A stretch of DNA of 30,113 bases from Zygnema circumcarinatum (lineage: Eukaryota; Streptophyta; Zygnematophyceae; Zygnematales; Zygnemataceae), in the NCBI GenBank assembly GCA_037447605.1, contig CM074820.1, forward strand, positions 1,878,294 through 1,908,406, written 5' to 3'. The position numbers and the translations under genes were made by a program. The notes beneath the pieces were generated by a model that was given only the letters and a program-made list of their open reading frames with translations, had not been told where the DNA came from and did no database searches. Shown piece by piece: positions 1 through 11,200 of the stretch; the stretch's first letter is position 1, and each line of letters starts with the position of its first letter.

Positions 1-225
1 GAGGGAGCGGGAGAGCGAGAGGGAAAGGAAGAGAGAGAGGGAGAGAGGGAGGGGCAGGGAGAGGGAGAAGGAGAGGGATAGGGAGAGGAAGGCAGAGGGA
101 GAAGGAGAGGGAGGACGGTGGAGAAGGGGGAGAGACAGAGGGAGAAGCAGAGGGAGAGGAAGAGGGAGAGGCAGAGGGAGAGGGAGAGGCAGATGGGAAG
201 AAAGAGAGAGTGAGGGTGGGGGCAT
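1..225. repeat. Purine-rich (GGGAGA)n tract in ATG1 intron 1
   Basis: Nearly pure purine on the + strand, made of degenerate GGGAGAGGGAGA units. It lies just downstream of the ATG1 exon 1 donor, so in the sense (minus) direction it is a polypyrimidine tract inside the first intron. No coding signal is seen in it. Confidence 0.85.
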
Positions 226-246
226 ACGCCTGCGCAAACTCCGTAC

Positions 247-567
247 CTTCACAATCTCCAGAAGGCGAATGATGTTAGGGTGATTGGCACGTTTCAATAT
301 GGCGATTTCTGATTCCAAACTTTCTTGCAACTTCCTGTTGAGACTGTCTGTCGCAATCTCTTTGATGGCCACCTCCATGCCGTGAACGTGGTGCCGCCCC
401 TTCCAAACCACTGCGAACGAGCCCGACCCTATCTTCTGCGTCACAATGTAATCTCCAATCATCTGACCAATCACCTGCTGCTGCTGCTGCTGCTTGGAAG
501 GCATGGCTGTCTGAACAGATGGGGGCTGCGCTCGTCTCGGAGGCGGAGGAGGGGGCTGCTGGCTCAT
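247..567 (-). CDS. ATG1: ATG1/ULK1-type autophagy kinase, first exon (partial)
   Basis: Exon 1 starts at the ATG at 567-565 and ends at 247 before the donor GTACGG; the gene continues off the left edge. The 107 residues begin with an extension of about 36 residues holding a proline run (residues 5-10) and a glutamine run (26-31). The start of a Ser/Thr kinase domain follows: IGDYIVTQKIGSGSF, a Gly-rich loop at 47-54, the VAIK lysine at residue 69 and the alpha-C glutamate in SEIAIL at 87. The stretch LNRKLQESLESEI followed by NHPNIIRLL is characteristic of plant ATG1. ATG1 forms the ATG1-ATG13 complex that starts autophagosome formation in the cytosol. The catalytic loop, DFG and C-terminal ATG13-binding region lie outside, so intactness cannot be judged. 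The N-terminal extension is longer than I expect for Arabidopsis ATG1. Family call is firm. Confidence 0.9.
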
Positions 568-1390
568 CTTGGAGCCTATTCTTCAGTGTCATGCCTAAGC
601 CTGCCTTCTTAGAAGGCAAATTCTCAAAGAAATTGGGCAAAATTGGCTATCAGAGCCGCCGCCTCACATCCCTGCAACGTTCAAAATCTCTGCAGTTCTG
701 TCAAATTTTTGCCTCACGAGATCAATACTCGAGTGTGTGGATCACCAGGGTCGTTCAATTGCAAGCTTTAAGCGCCTGCATGGCAGCCATGGTCGCGCTG
801 CTGTCAAGCTTCGAGCAGCTTTTAACGTCGGGCAGGTTTGAGAGGCTGTCCTGCGCACAGGTGGCCGGTCCCAATGGCGGGGATGGATGGCCATGGGATG
901 CATGCGCATGGATGACATGACCATGGCCATGGCCTGCATGCGCATGGGCATGCATGGGTATGTGTACGGTCATGGGCATGGGCATGGGTCTTTGGACCCT
1001 AAGCCCAAGGCGTGCCAGACACGCCGGGCTTCCAATACCTATGGGAGATTCTTTTTTCTTTTGTCGGTGGAATATTTTTGTTGAGGTAAAATACTTCTTA
1101 GTGGATAGGGCTGAGACAAAAAGGTTATTGAGGCAAACGTGGCAAAAGGAAAGGTAATAAGTAGTTCACACGGACCAATATTGGCTCGTTCGTGGTGAGT
1201 AGAATTGGTCGCTCATATTCTGCCCGGAAAAGTATCGGCACGGACAGGTTTCTTTGGATCTGAAATATTTTACGGGCAGGTCGAGTCAGTGTCGAGTCAG
1301 AAATGCTGTTCCGTACATATACTGTCAAGTTGGATTTGGATTGAGCCATCCGTACAGTAATCTTGCGAAATCGAACGAATGACCGTCAGA
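568..1390. other. ATG1 5' leader and proximal upstream region
   Basis: No credible gene. It should hold the ATG1 leader and proximal promoter. Reading frames here are short and not conserved-looking. The only distinctive element is the CATG-rich block at about 880-1005. The exact transcription start cannot be placed. Confidence 0.5.
880..1005. repeat. CATG-rich palindromic hexamer block
   Basis: Dense, degenerate repetition of CCATGG, GCATGC and GCATGG hexamers, with the tetramer CATG roughly every 6-8 bases. It gives frames in both directions rich in Met, His and Gly. A similar but shorter CATG block (about 14500-14560) sits inside the B paralogue, in the intron upstream of its transmembrane exon. 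Function unknown. Confidence 0.75.
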
Positions 1391-1395
1391 TGTGG

Positions 1396-1472
1396 TGACG
1401 TGGTAAAGATCGACAGGCCTGTGGTCATTAGTGGAGCCACGTCATAAGCACATCCAATGGGCAGGTGCCACG
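1396..1472. promoter_or_regulatory. Candidate ER-stress module: TGACGTGG pair and ERSE
   Basis: Three elements lie within 80 bp. TGACGTGG is at 1396-1403 and its inverse CCACGTCA at 1437-1444, a bZIP/UPRE-like core pair. CCAAT at 1454-1458, then exactly nine bases, then CCACG at 1468-1472, matches the ER stress response element CCAAT-N9-CCACG; its end overlaps a CCACGTGG G-box. The module is about 0.83 kb from the ATG1 start codon and 1.1 kb from the FKBP start codon, which point away from each other. The motifs are seen directly; use in ER stress is inferred. Confidence 0.55.
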
Positions 1473-1574
1473 TGGAAGACTGACGACGGATCGCGGGCGG
1501 CCAACCAGAGCAGAGAGCCGTTGGCCCGCCAGTCGCGGACGGGCCCCAAATTCTGGTTCGAAAGCAAATCATTA

Positions 1575-1731
1575 GGGGGTGTCAGACTTAACAAAATCTT
1601 ACGAAAAGCGTTACGAAAAAAAAGGTTACGAAAGTACTCCGCCGCACGAGGATCGCTATAATACTGGAGTACTCGTTCTGATGTCAAACTTACGAACACG
1701 CGTACTGAAATTTTTTAAGTCTGACACCCCC
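1575..1731. mobile_element. 157-bp MITE with 16-bp perfect terminal inverted repeats
   Basis: GGGGGTGTCAGACTTA at 1575-1590 is the exact inverse of 1716-1731. Both ends are flanked by TA (1573-1574 and 1732-1733), a TA target duplication as made by Tc1/mariner-type transposases. Inside are three TTACGAAA copies near the left end and an inverted AGTACTCC/GGAGTACT pair. No coding capacity, so it is a non-autonomous element. Confidence 0.8.
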
Positions 1732-1733
1732 TA

Positions 1734-2468
1734 TTGGGGCAGGGGCAAAATTGCCCGTTTGTACCCGAAAGCACTGGAGCGTGTGGTTTATTGCTGCGCA
1801 CGTGTTCGATCTGGCAGACTTGAAAATTGGGGTGTAAATTTGAAGTTTGTCTGTAGAGCAAGCAAAGCAGTCCTTTGCGACCAGTTCCTCGTGGTTCCCC
1901 ATGATGAAGTTGTCCATGTACAGGCCATCGTGAGATCAATGCCATTTTCCCCTTTCAAGCAAAGCAGAAAGTGAAGGGATGTGGCATGGATCTCTCAATG
2001 GCGAGGCCACCAAATGTTCTTGGACAAAACTGCGGTTTTGAAAGTTTATTTTATTGTGAAGCCATAATCTTGGATTTCTGATGTAAATGGAATGGAATTT
2101 CTTATGTTTTCAACCTATATATGTATTCCTATGTATACAACCTATGTATGTACCTATGTATGTATGTACTCCTTATGTATATGTACACAACTTTCCACAA
2201 TCCAAAATGTTACGGTAATATCACGGCAATGTACTGCTGGAGTGCTGTCCGTACGAATCTAACTGGAATTCCATGTGAAAATCTGGGAGGCCAGTGTGAA
2301 AGTTTAGTTTGACGGCCATCGTGCAGTTACCGTTGGGAGCAGTCAAATGTCGTCGCCATTGCGCTCTGATTGGCCAACCGACGGCGCGTCCGCGAATACT
2401 CGCCTGCGATTGGCTGGTTCTTGCGATCTATGTCGTTGGGAATCCAGGTAACTGGAACTGGAACTCGG
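1734..2468. other. Upstream region of the FKBP gene
   Basis: No gene supported. About 2110-2190 is TATG/TATA-type low complexity. From about 2310 to 2420 the sequence is GC-richer and holds two inverted CCAAT boxes (ATTGG in TGATTGGCC and GCGATTGGC), which fits the proximal promoter of the FKBP gene on the + strand. Confidence 0.45.
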
Positions 2469-2516
2469 AGCATGGGTCTTGGAAGCATGGAGTCTTGGAA
2501 GCATTGAGTCTTGGAA
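2469..2516 (+). repeat. Three tandem 15-16-bp units in the FKBP leader
   Basis: The unit AGCATGGAGTCTTGGA occurs three times in a row with small changes; the first copy is one base shorter. It ends about 60 bp before the FKBP start codon and probably lies in the 5' untranslated region. It has no upstream start codon with a long frame. Confidence 0.75.
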
Positions 2517-2578
2517 GTAGGCGTTAGGGAACAGCTCCTGCTCGAGGGTCCGGAGAGGGCAGAGGAGGAGACGCAGCC

Positions 2579-4846
2579 ATGGCGAGGCTGACCTTGCTTG
2601 CTGCCGCTCTTTTCGCTCTTTTGTGTGTCGCAGGTTGGAAATCCTGGCCTAAATCTGACATTTTTTTTGTTGATTTGTGATAAATTACAACGTATGTGAT
2701 GCTGATGTATCGGGACATATCGGCACCATAATGCGCGGATATGCTGTACATGCATGCAACCTGCTCGTGCTTCTTCCTGCATTGGATGCCGTTTTTTCAA
2801 AAAATTAAAAAACTTTCTCTAAAACTTTGCCGACCCCTATGCTTTCTATTTTTATCTCGAATATCTGTCAATTCCGTTTCAGTTTCAGTTTCAGTTTCTT
2901 TTCGTTGGTTCTGAAACCTGCCCCTTTTTACCTGCTCGCAGGAGTTGCTGCTGATGCGAAAGAGGGGAAACTGCAGATCGGAGTGAAAGTAAGCTCTGAT
3001 TCCTTTCACTTGTATGCTGCGCTTTGCAGAATTCCTTTCTGCCTTTTTGTTCTTTACATTGTTTTCCGTCTGGCTTGATGTCTCTGGCTGGCTGCTCTTT
3101 GCTACATTCGTATCTGATATTTGTGGCTCGTATGAATGTGCAGTTTAGGCCAAAAAAATGCGAAGTGAAGGCGCATGCAGGTGATAAGGTGAAAGTTCAC
3201 TACAGGGTGAGCTGCTACCTCTCTCTCCCTGTCACTCTCGCACTCGCATTCTCCTTCCTCCTGCCTACTCCTCTCTTCTGCCTCTTCCTCCCCCTGCTCC
3301 CTTTCTCCGTTTCCTGCTGGCTCCTCTACTTCCGTACCTTACCCGGTTTCCTGTCGTCCGCGTTTTTTTTGCCTTGCTAATGTAGAAAATTGAAGCATCA
3401 AACAATTGTTAATTGTTTAATGTTCATGTAAATAGGACACTAACAGTAAAGGTAACTCATCAACCACCAACATATATCTCAAAAAGTGAATGCATTTTTC
3501 GTGAGATCCTAACTACATCAAAGATGCAATTCTTTTTCCTGCAATTGCGAGGCTTTTCTAGGAAAGGTGAACAAGCCCTCAGGCATGTGAATTTGTTTTT
3601 CTAATTCGAGTTTTAATATTTTATGTTTTATTATATGCCTTTCAGGGTAGCTTGACGGACGGAACGGAATTCGACTCAAGCTACGGGAGAGGAGACCCAC
3701 TTGAGTTCACTTTGGGCGAGGGAATGGTCATTAAAGGTAAGGACACCCCTCTCTCTCTCTCTCGTCTCCCCCCTATCTCTGTCTCTCTCTCTCTCTCTCT
3801 CAAGCAGAATGCCCTGTTTCTGGTCGTACATTAGTTATGAGAATAGAGCGGTATGTTTCCTGGATGTTGATTCACATGTGTATGAAGCTTAGAGTTTTCT
3901 GATTAGTGCTACACATTTAAGATTCTTGGGAGAGAGAAAGCAGTGGTGCAAGGTTTGGGGCCGAGTAGGAGGGGTGAATACTGACTTAAAGTCATTTCAG
4001 CATGCTTGATAAAGTCAAGTTTGTGTGTATGGTCGAGGATCACCTCTCTACTCACTTGCAAGCTTCAAGATCTCGTGTTTAGATATTTTCAGAAGCCTCA
4101 TTTTTTTATGGGTTGAAAATTGTTTCGTGGTTTCGTCACATATTGGGTGCAAACTGACCCTTTCAACTGTCCTCTTTTGCTGGATGACTGAACTCTTTTA
4201 CATGTGAACAGGTTGGGATCAGGGACTTGCCGGTGCATGCTTGGGTGAGAAAAGGAAGTTGAAGATTCCTGCACACCTTGGATATGGCGCTAGCGGGTCT
4301 CCTCCGAAAATTCCAGGTACCTCACTTTTGTCTTTTGCTGTCATTGTGTTGAGAAGGCAGTGAACAACACCAGCTGGAAAAATGTCGTTGAGGTTATGCT
4401 GGATTGAATGGTGAGCCTTCTTGAGATTGAAATATTCAGGTAGCATGAGAAACGTTTTGGGAAAGGAGGAGAGAGAGCATGGGAACGGAGTTGGATAGCA
4501 CGAGGGAGGAGGGAGGATGAAGGGGAGGTAGAGGGAGGAGGAGACTAGGGTGAATTGGGGCTGGGGCCAGAAAGGAGAATGGAGAAGGTGAGGGAGAGAA
4601 AAAGGGATACGGAAGGGAGGTGAAAGGGTAGAGATAGAGAGGGGGAAAGGGAGAGGGCGGGAGAGGGAGAGGCAAGAGGGAGGGAGACGGGGAGAGGGAT
4701 GGGGGAAGGGGCGAGAGAGTGTTTGAGAGAGATAAAGCTCTGAATGACGTCGGTTTGCAATTGCAGGTGGGGCGACTCTCATTTTCGAGACTCAGCTTAT
4801 GGGTGTGAATGGTGTCATGTATGAGCCGGAAGATACCGAGTTGTGA
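2579..4846 (+). CDS. FKBP15: FKBP-type peptidyl-prolyl isomerase, ER (FKBP13/15 type)
   Basis: Six exons: 2579-2633, 2942-2988, 3144-3206, 3646-3736, 4212-4316 and 4767-4846, all with GT-AG introns and matching phases, giving 146 residues. It starts with a hydrophobic signal peptide (about residues 3-18) and has one FKBP domain from residue 38. All rotamase-pocket residues of FKBP12 have counterparts: Y54, F64, D65, F76, V83, I84, W87, Y110 and F127. C40 and C95 match the cysteine pair of ER FKBP13. The tail DTEL resembles the RTEL end of mammalian FKBP2 and may act as an ER-retention signal. The protein should isomerise X-Pro bonds in secretory proteins in the ER lumen. Length suits the family. 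Introns 4 and 5 carry (CT)n and purine simple sequence. Plant FKBP15-1 or FKBP15-2 cannot be told apart here. Confidence 0.95.
3745..3802 (+). repeat. (CT)n microsatellite at the start of FKBP intron 4
   Basis: Runs of CTCTCTCT begin about 10 bases after the intron 4 donor (GTAAGG at 3737) and are interrupted by CCCCCTAT. Non-coding. Confidence 0.75.
4465..4735 (+). repeat. Purine-rich tract in FKBP intron 5
   Basis: Degenerate GGGAGAGGGAGG units over about 270 bp. It ends about 30 bp before the exon 6 acceptor. The purine strand is the sense strand, unlike the tracts in the minus-strand genes, whose sense is pyrimidine. The opposite strand has open Ser/Leu/Pro frames that are composition artefacts. 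Confidence 0.8.
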
Positions 4847-5338
4847 GCGGTAGAAGGGGAGGCTCTTTTCTCTCTTTGAATTATGTCCTGTTTTTCAAAA
4901 GCATTTCTTGAAGAAGTATTTCCAGAGGGAGAGGGAGAAGGAAATTGGCAGAATGTTATACTATCCTTTTCGGTAATGACTTTACAAAAAAGGAAACCAA
5001 GCCAAAAATCTTTTGTCCGAAAAAAGCGACAGCAGAAGTGGCATGCCCCACATTGGTGCACAGACAGGCACTTGCCCACACGTGACAGCACATAACCGAA
5101 ACTAGATTAGTGGCAGCGCATTTGTGCACCGCAAGACACCGCCAGAAGGCCCCCCTTTAAACATATGAAACAACAAACCAAATGTCAAAAGCGACTGTCT
5201 GGATGGACCAAAACACGTGAATAATAAGATAGAGAATCATTTCCCCGACGCCTGAAACATTTCATGGGGCATATTCCAAAACAATCCCGACGCATCCGCT
5301 GTGCACGAGGGCTTCTATGTGTAGCCCCCCCTCTCTCA
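4847..5338. other. Convergent intergenic region, FKBP and paralogue A 3' ends
   Basis: Holds the FKBP 3' untranslated region and, read leftward, the downstream part of paralogue A. From about 5040 upward the sequence aligns to 14095 upward of paralogue B, including the decayed remainder of A's transmembrane exon (about 5190-5338). No separate gene is seen. Confidence 0.55.
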
Positions 5339-8156
5339 TTATCCATGGATGTTCAAATGCGTAGTGTCTATTGTTGTGTCAGAACCTGAAAAGTAGACAA
5401 ACCAGAACCTGCTATTTCGTCAAAGCGCAGCTCCGCCTACCCTTTCAGCCACCCAAAGGAGCGCTTAAATGCTACAGTCACAACGCACGACTTCTCTTTT
5501 TGAACGTGCCCATCTTTAACTGCCGCAACTACAAGCATTTCGCAATGCTCGGGTTAAATCACTGTGACAAATTTCTCTCCTCACATTCTGCCATTGCGCC
5601 CCAATCCATCGTTTTAAGGATCACCTGAAAGGCAACGACGCGAACACAGTTGGAAGAAAGCGCACGGAGGCAAAAGGTGCAGGACTAGTGACGGTTGTTG
5701 AGTAAAAGATGGAAAGTATAGCAGGGTGAAGGTCAAGCTTGAACAATACTTCGTTTCGATGCGACATGAAGGAAAGTGTAGTTGACTAGTTCACGTATAC
5801 CTTTATCCTACTCTTGGTAGGGGGACCCATGGGGTAAGGCTTCAACCATGATCGCTACATTCCATCAAGCCACATTCATAACTCGATTTGTTTTCAACAA
5901 TGTTTAGCCTCAAGAAAGAGTGCAGTCAGTCCCCGTACCTGACCAGCTGCTCTGAAAATCCCACGTCAGCAACTCTTGCTTTGAAATGACCCCTCCAGTA
6001 GCAGCAGTAAAGCCGACGTACGCGCTGGTCACGTCACGGCAATCGCCGCACAATCGCAAGATGTCGCACAGCGCCGCCTTGCGAGTGAGCAGCGGCGCGG
6101 ACGGCTTCGAGGAAGCTTCGCTGCTTAGGTACACTCTCCAAAGCTTGGCCCCTCCGTCGTAGTCCACCCACGCGTGCAGGGCGGAAGTGAGGTTGGAAAG
6201 AAGAGGGCTTTCTTGAAGAGCGGCGGTTCGTTTGAAGTTTTCGCGTATGCCCACATGAGGGGCGGGCTCCCCCAAATCAATGTTCCCGAAAATGTCGAAT
6301 GTTATGGCCACACTGCCCACTGCAAGAGGAGGAGTTCTGAGGTACGAGTACGCAAGAGAGCCGCCTGTCGATCTTCCAAAGTCGCTCATGTTCGCGTTTG
6401 AAGTGAGAAGGAAGAATGTGATGCCATCAGCTTTTCGATCACTCAGGCTAGAAATTCTGAAAGAGAATTTTGTACTGAATGAAGCCGCGTGGCATCCGAG
6501 ATCGTCGTCCTTTACTAACTCGATTGGATTACGATAATATGCGATTCCAGTACGATACTTAAAATCGGGTGTTAGTTGCACCGTGGTCCCATCGACGATC
6601 ACTGCAGAATACTGGCATATTACTTCGCTTGAGGGAAAGGTCCCATATGTGAAGTTAGCCGGGCTGGGAAGTACTGACACCACACAAAGAGAAAACCAGA
6701 GATGTTCATCAACGTGCCGTGCAAGAAGATATGAATTGGAACTCTGTGTGTTGACTATTGCGCCTCGAACAGGATAGAACCACAATGATGCACAACTCAA
6801 GTTTCAAGCTACCAAAGCATGCACCGACCTAGTATGCTCTCATCCATAAGTGAGCTTAGATGCTTCACTCTCCACCGTTCACTACCGACTCAATTTCAGT
6901 GAACTTTCACGAAAGATCGGCTGAAAGTTAAGGTATGCCTCTTCAAAATGTCCATAAGCATTGCACAGGTCGGACCATTGGATCGGCAACCATTGGACAA
7001 CCATTGGATGGCAATGGTTGGACTTCCAATGCTTCGCAACCATTCGAATGGTTGTTTCGGTCCGGCGCCAATGGTCCAAAACCATTGGATCCAATGAATA
7101 TTCGAATGGACCCAATGGTTGACAATTATTGAAGTCAAGGTTGTCAACGGTTGGCAACCCACCAAACACACATTGGACCCAATCTTGAATCCGCCAATGG
7201 TTCCGGACCATTCCAATGGTGGCAACCATTGGATCCAACGGTTCCGAACCATTCGGATGGTTGTCAACCATTGGATCGAATGGTTCGGAACCATTCGAAT
7301 GGTTGTCAACCATTGGATCCAATGGTTCCGAACCATTCGAATGGTTGATCCAATGGCCCGACTTGTATTGTAATGGGACTCCCAGATGCGAGTTTCCATT
7401 ATTCAAGAGGGATGTGAATCAGGACTTTATGAAAACTCGGCCTTAAGAATATTTCAGTTGTCAGTTCTAGGCAGCGAATCCATTCGTTTTAGCTACAAGA
7501 CCGTAGTCTTTTACTAGTGACGATATCAAGTTATCAACAAGTGCAGAAACTCGGCAACACAAAGTCATCCTGAGCACTTTTTTCGAAAAAAGACTTACCA
7601 GAGAGCGAGCAGGAATTGTCCACCAACGTAGATCCTGCATCGCACACACATGTCAATGTGTCCATTGAACATGTTCCATGGCCCCCACATGCTCCTTTGG
7701 GCTGTTCGCTGTTACAGTTCCGCTGGCAGTCTGCCAAGCTCCTTTGTGGTTGGTCAGTTCCACACCCCAGTTTCGTGTCGTAGGAATAAATGCAGTTGCC
7801 AGCTGCAGAAGTGCAAAAAGGCCGGTTCAAACCAAACGTAATTTCCAGCGGACCAGATAAATAGTTTCTGTCGAAATAACTATACGGGCTGGAGACATGG
7901 AGCCTTAGAGGACCAGTGAAGTAGTTGTCTCGAAAGTCCCTGGTACAGCAAAGTAGGAGGGTGCGTAAGAACAAGGAAGTGAGGGAATTCGAATGTCATC
8001 TGGTCATTCTCTTTCATTACATTCACAGCCCAAAGTGAAGCAATGGAGGATGCAAGTAGAATCAAATACAGCGTAAAAGAAAGCTTGTTGGCGTTAAGGA
8101 AGGTGAGCACGGACGAGATAAGAAGAAATTCCAACTCCCTTTGAGACTCCCTTGAG

Positions 8157-8243
<87 letters not shown>

Positions 8244-11200
8244 ACTCAAGGCTTAAGCAAAGGGACGTTTCCAACATGAATCCAAACTTGACTACAACTG
8301 ATTTGGTGATTCCATTCACGTATTGACACTCTCCAATCCCTCCGAACACGGTGCCGGAAATGTCCTAAAAGCAATTTCGACATATCGTCACATCGCTCAA
8401 AGTGACGCAAAAATTGTTGAGGCAACCCACAATATACCGCTAAACCTCTACCGAATGACAAGCTGCTCTTAAGAAGTTTCATCAAAACTTCCGTTCAATA
8501 AGAAGCCAAAAAAGAAGGAACCATAGAAAGAGGTGCTTACAAAAATTCCAAGTTCTGCAGATTGCTCATCGACTCCGGAATGCGCCCACTGAGTTGATTA
8601 TTGGCTAGAGATCTACCAATAAAGACGTGCAAGAACAATCAAAATGTGGCAAAACCGGTAATGAAAACATGCAGAAGTTAGAATTTGTCCAATTTGTTTC
8701 GCAGTACATTTTGCAGAAACAAGATAGGAAAAGAATAACAGTTTTCTGGTGCGGGGAAAGAACGGACGATTAGCAGCACACTGCTCAAAGGGAAACGAGA
8801 ATGGCCTTGAGTAAACCCACAACAAACCGCCAACCATTTATGATACGAAGAATGTTCTTCCAGTAGTTTCATGAAATCTTGAGGTGAATAACAAGCCAAA
8901 GGAGAAGGAACCATAAAACATGGAACTTACAGCGTCTGAAGCCACTTTAGATTGCTGATCGAATCCGGAATGCTCCCACTGAGTTGATTGTCCTTTAGAA
9001 ATCTACCAAATAACGACAGAGAAGACAGATTAACACGTGGCAAAACGGGCAATGGAAGTGTGCAAAAGTTGGAATCGGTACGTACTGCAATCCGCAGTGA
9101 TTTTTAAAAAGCAATCTATTCTCATTGGGTAGATTAGACCTTAGGTGTCTACCAACAAAAGAGATGGAAGAATAGGGACTGATATGTCAAAGAACGAGCA
9201 ATAGAGATCTGCAGATTATAATTTATACACTGGATACAAGCTAAAGTCCAGCCACAGAACAAAAAGCATCAAACAACGAACAGTTATTCAGTAGTTTCAT
9301 GAATCTTGAGGCGAATAGCGAGCCAAAGGTGAAGGAACTATATACATAACATGGTGCTTACAGCACTCGCATGTCATGTAGTTTGTTGATCGACTCCGGA
9401 ATGCTCCCAGTGAGTTGATTGTTGTTTAGATACCTATCAAACAAAGAAATTGGAGACAAACCAACACGTGGAAAAAAGGGCAATGTAGGTGTGAAAAAGT
9501 AAGAACTGGTAGGCACTGCAACTCGCACTAAATTTTGCAAAGCAATCTACTCTCATTGAATAGATAAAACCTTAGTTGTCAACCAACTAAAGAGATGGAA
9601 GAATAGATCAACACGTCGCAAAAACAAGCTATGTAGATGTTCAGATAAGTATTTATACACTGCAATTCGCAAAAAAATTCTGCAGAGGTCAGTGTCCTCG
9701 AGAGGTCTCATCAGATCTTGCGCCGAATCGCAGGCCAAAGACGAAGGAATCATACAAAATGGTACTTACATATCTCTCATTTTAGTTAGATTGCCGATCG
9801 ACCCCGGAATGCTCCCACTGAGGTGATTGTTTTGTAGAAATCTAACAAACAAAGAGACTGAAGATAAATCAACAAGTGACATATATAACGGGAGATACAG
9901 GTGTGCAGAAGTTAGGGTCGATAGGCACTGCAATTCACAGAATGTTTTTGCAAGTTGAAATTTGAAATTTAGCAGCAGAACACCAAGTTTTAAACTAAAA
10001 ACTTTGCTTCACAAATGTAATCAAATTTTGCGCAAAAAAAAGTCAAAGGAGAAAGGAATCATAAACTATTGTGCTTACAGCGCATCCAAATTACGTAGAT
10101 TGCTGATCGACTCCGGAATGCTCCCAGTGAGTTGATTGTTGCTCAAAAGTCTACCAAATAAAGACATTCAAGACAGATCAACCCGTGAGGTTAGAAAAGG
10201 TAGGCACTGGAAGTCATAAAATCTTTTTTTGTAGATTCAAGATAAGGGATAATAAACGAGTCAAGATAATTAACCTAAATTGACTCAGGGAAGAGAATTG
10301 TGACAATTAGGATCACGCTGCTCGAAGGGCCAACAGGACACCAAGCTTCAAACGGAGAACCTCACAGGTTTCATCAAATTTTGCGCCGAGTAACAAGTCA
10401 AAGAAGAAAGGAATCATAGAAAATGGTGCTTACAGTGTTTGTAATTTACGAAGATTACCGATCGACTCCGGAATTCTACCAGTGAATCGATTACCATCTA
10501 GCGGTCTACCAAACAAGGACATGCAAGAATAGATCAGCACGTGGAAAAACGGGCAGTGTTGAAATATTTGTACAAAGTAATTCGCAGAAAATTTCGCAGC
10601 GCAAAGTTAACGAGACAATTAACGTTTCTGATGTAGAGCAAATAATAATAATAATTGGACACTCAATGTCATGCTGCTCAATGGGATACAAGCAATACTT
10701 TCAAAGGGACAGAGCACAAAGCCTCAAACGAAGAATTGTTCTTCACAGGTTTCCTCACATCTTGAGGCAAATAGCAAGCCAAAGGAGAGGGAACCATAGA
10801 ACGTGTGCTTACAGCGCATACAAATTAGTTAAGTTGCCGATCGACTCTGGAATGCTTCCACTGAGTTGATTGAAGAATAGATATCTACCAAAAAAAGTGA
10901 TTGACGATAGATCAACAAGTGTGAAAGCGGGAAATATAGGTGTGCAGAAGTTAGAATTAGTAGGCACCGCAATTCACAAAAAAACTTGCAGAGTAAAAAC
11001 TTTTAAAAAACTTAACGTTTCCTGACACAAGGAAGAGAACTGGGACAATTAAGATCACGCTGCTCGAAGAGATACAAACTATATTTAAGAAATACAGCAA
11101 CATAACACCAAGCTTCAAACAAAAACCTGTTCTCAAAAAGTTTCATCAAATCTTCCACCACAAGCTAAAGAAGAAGGAACCATACAAAATGGTGCTTACA

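Noticed and set aside
1690-1945. Minus-strand stretch MDNFIMGNHEEL, faintly like a reverse-transcriptase YxDD region
   Set aside because: Too short, no other RT motifs around it and no LTR; likely chance.
6882-7406. Overlapping repetitive frames in both directions (Asn-Gly-Ser and Trp-rich)
   Set aside because: They come from the palindromic repeats of the inserted element, which read alike on both strands.
9120-9610. Two similar intron stretches (near 9125-9230 and 9540-9650) ending in GTCTACCAAC / GTCAACCAAC, possible dead LRR exons
   Set aside because: Only the acceptor-side sequence is present and the 72-nt coding part is missing, so they are better seen as intron duplications between neighbouring modules.
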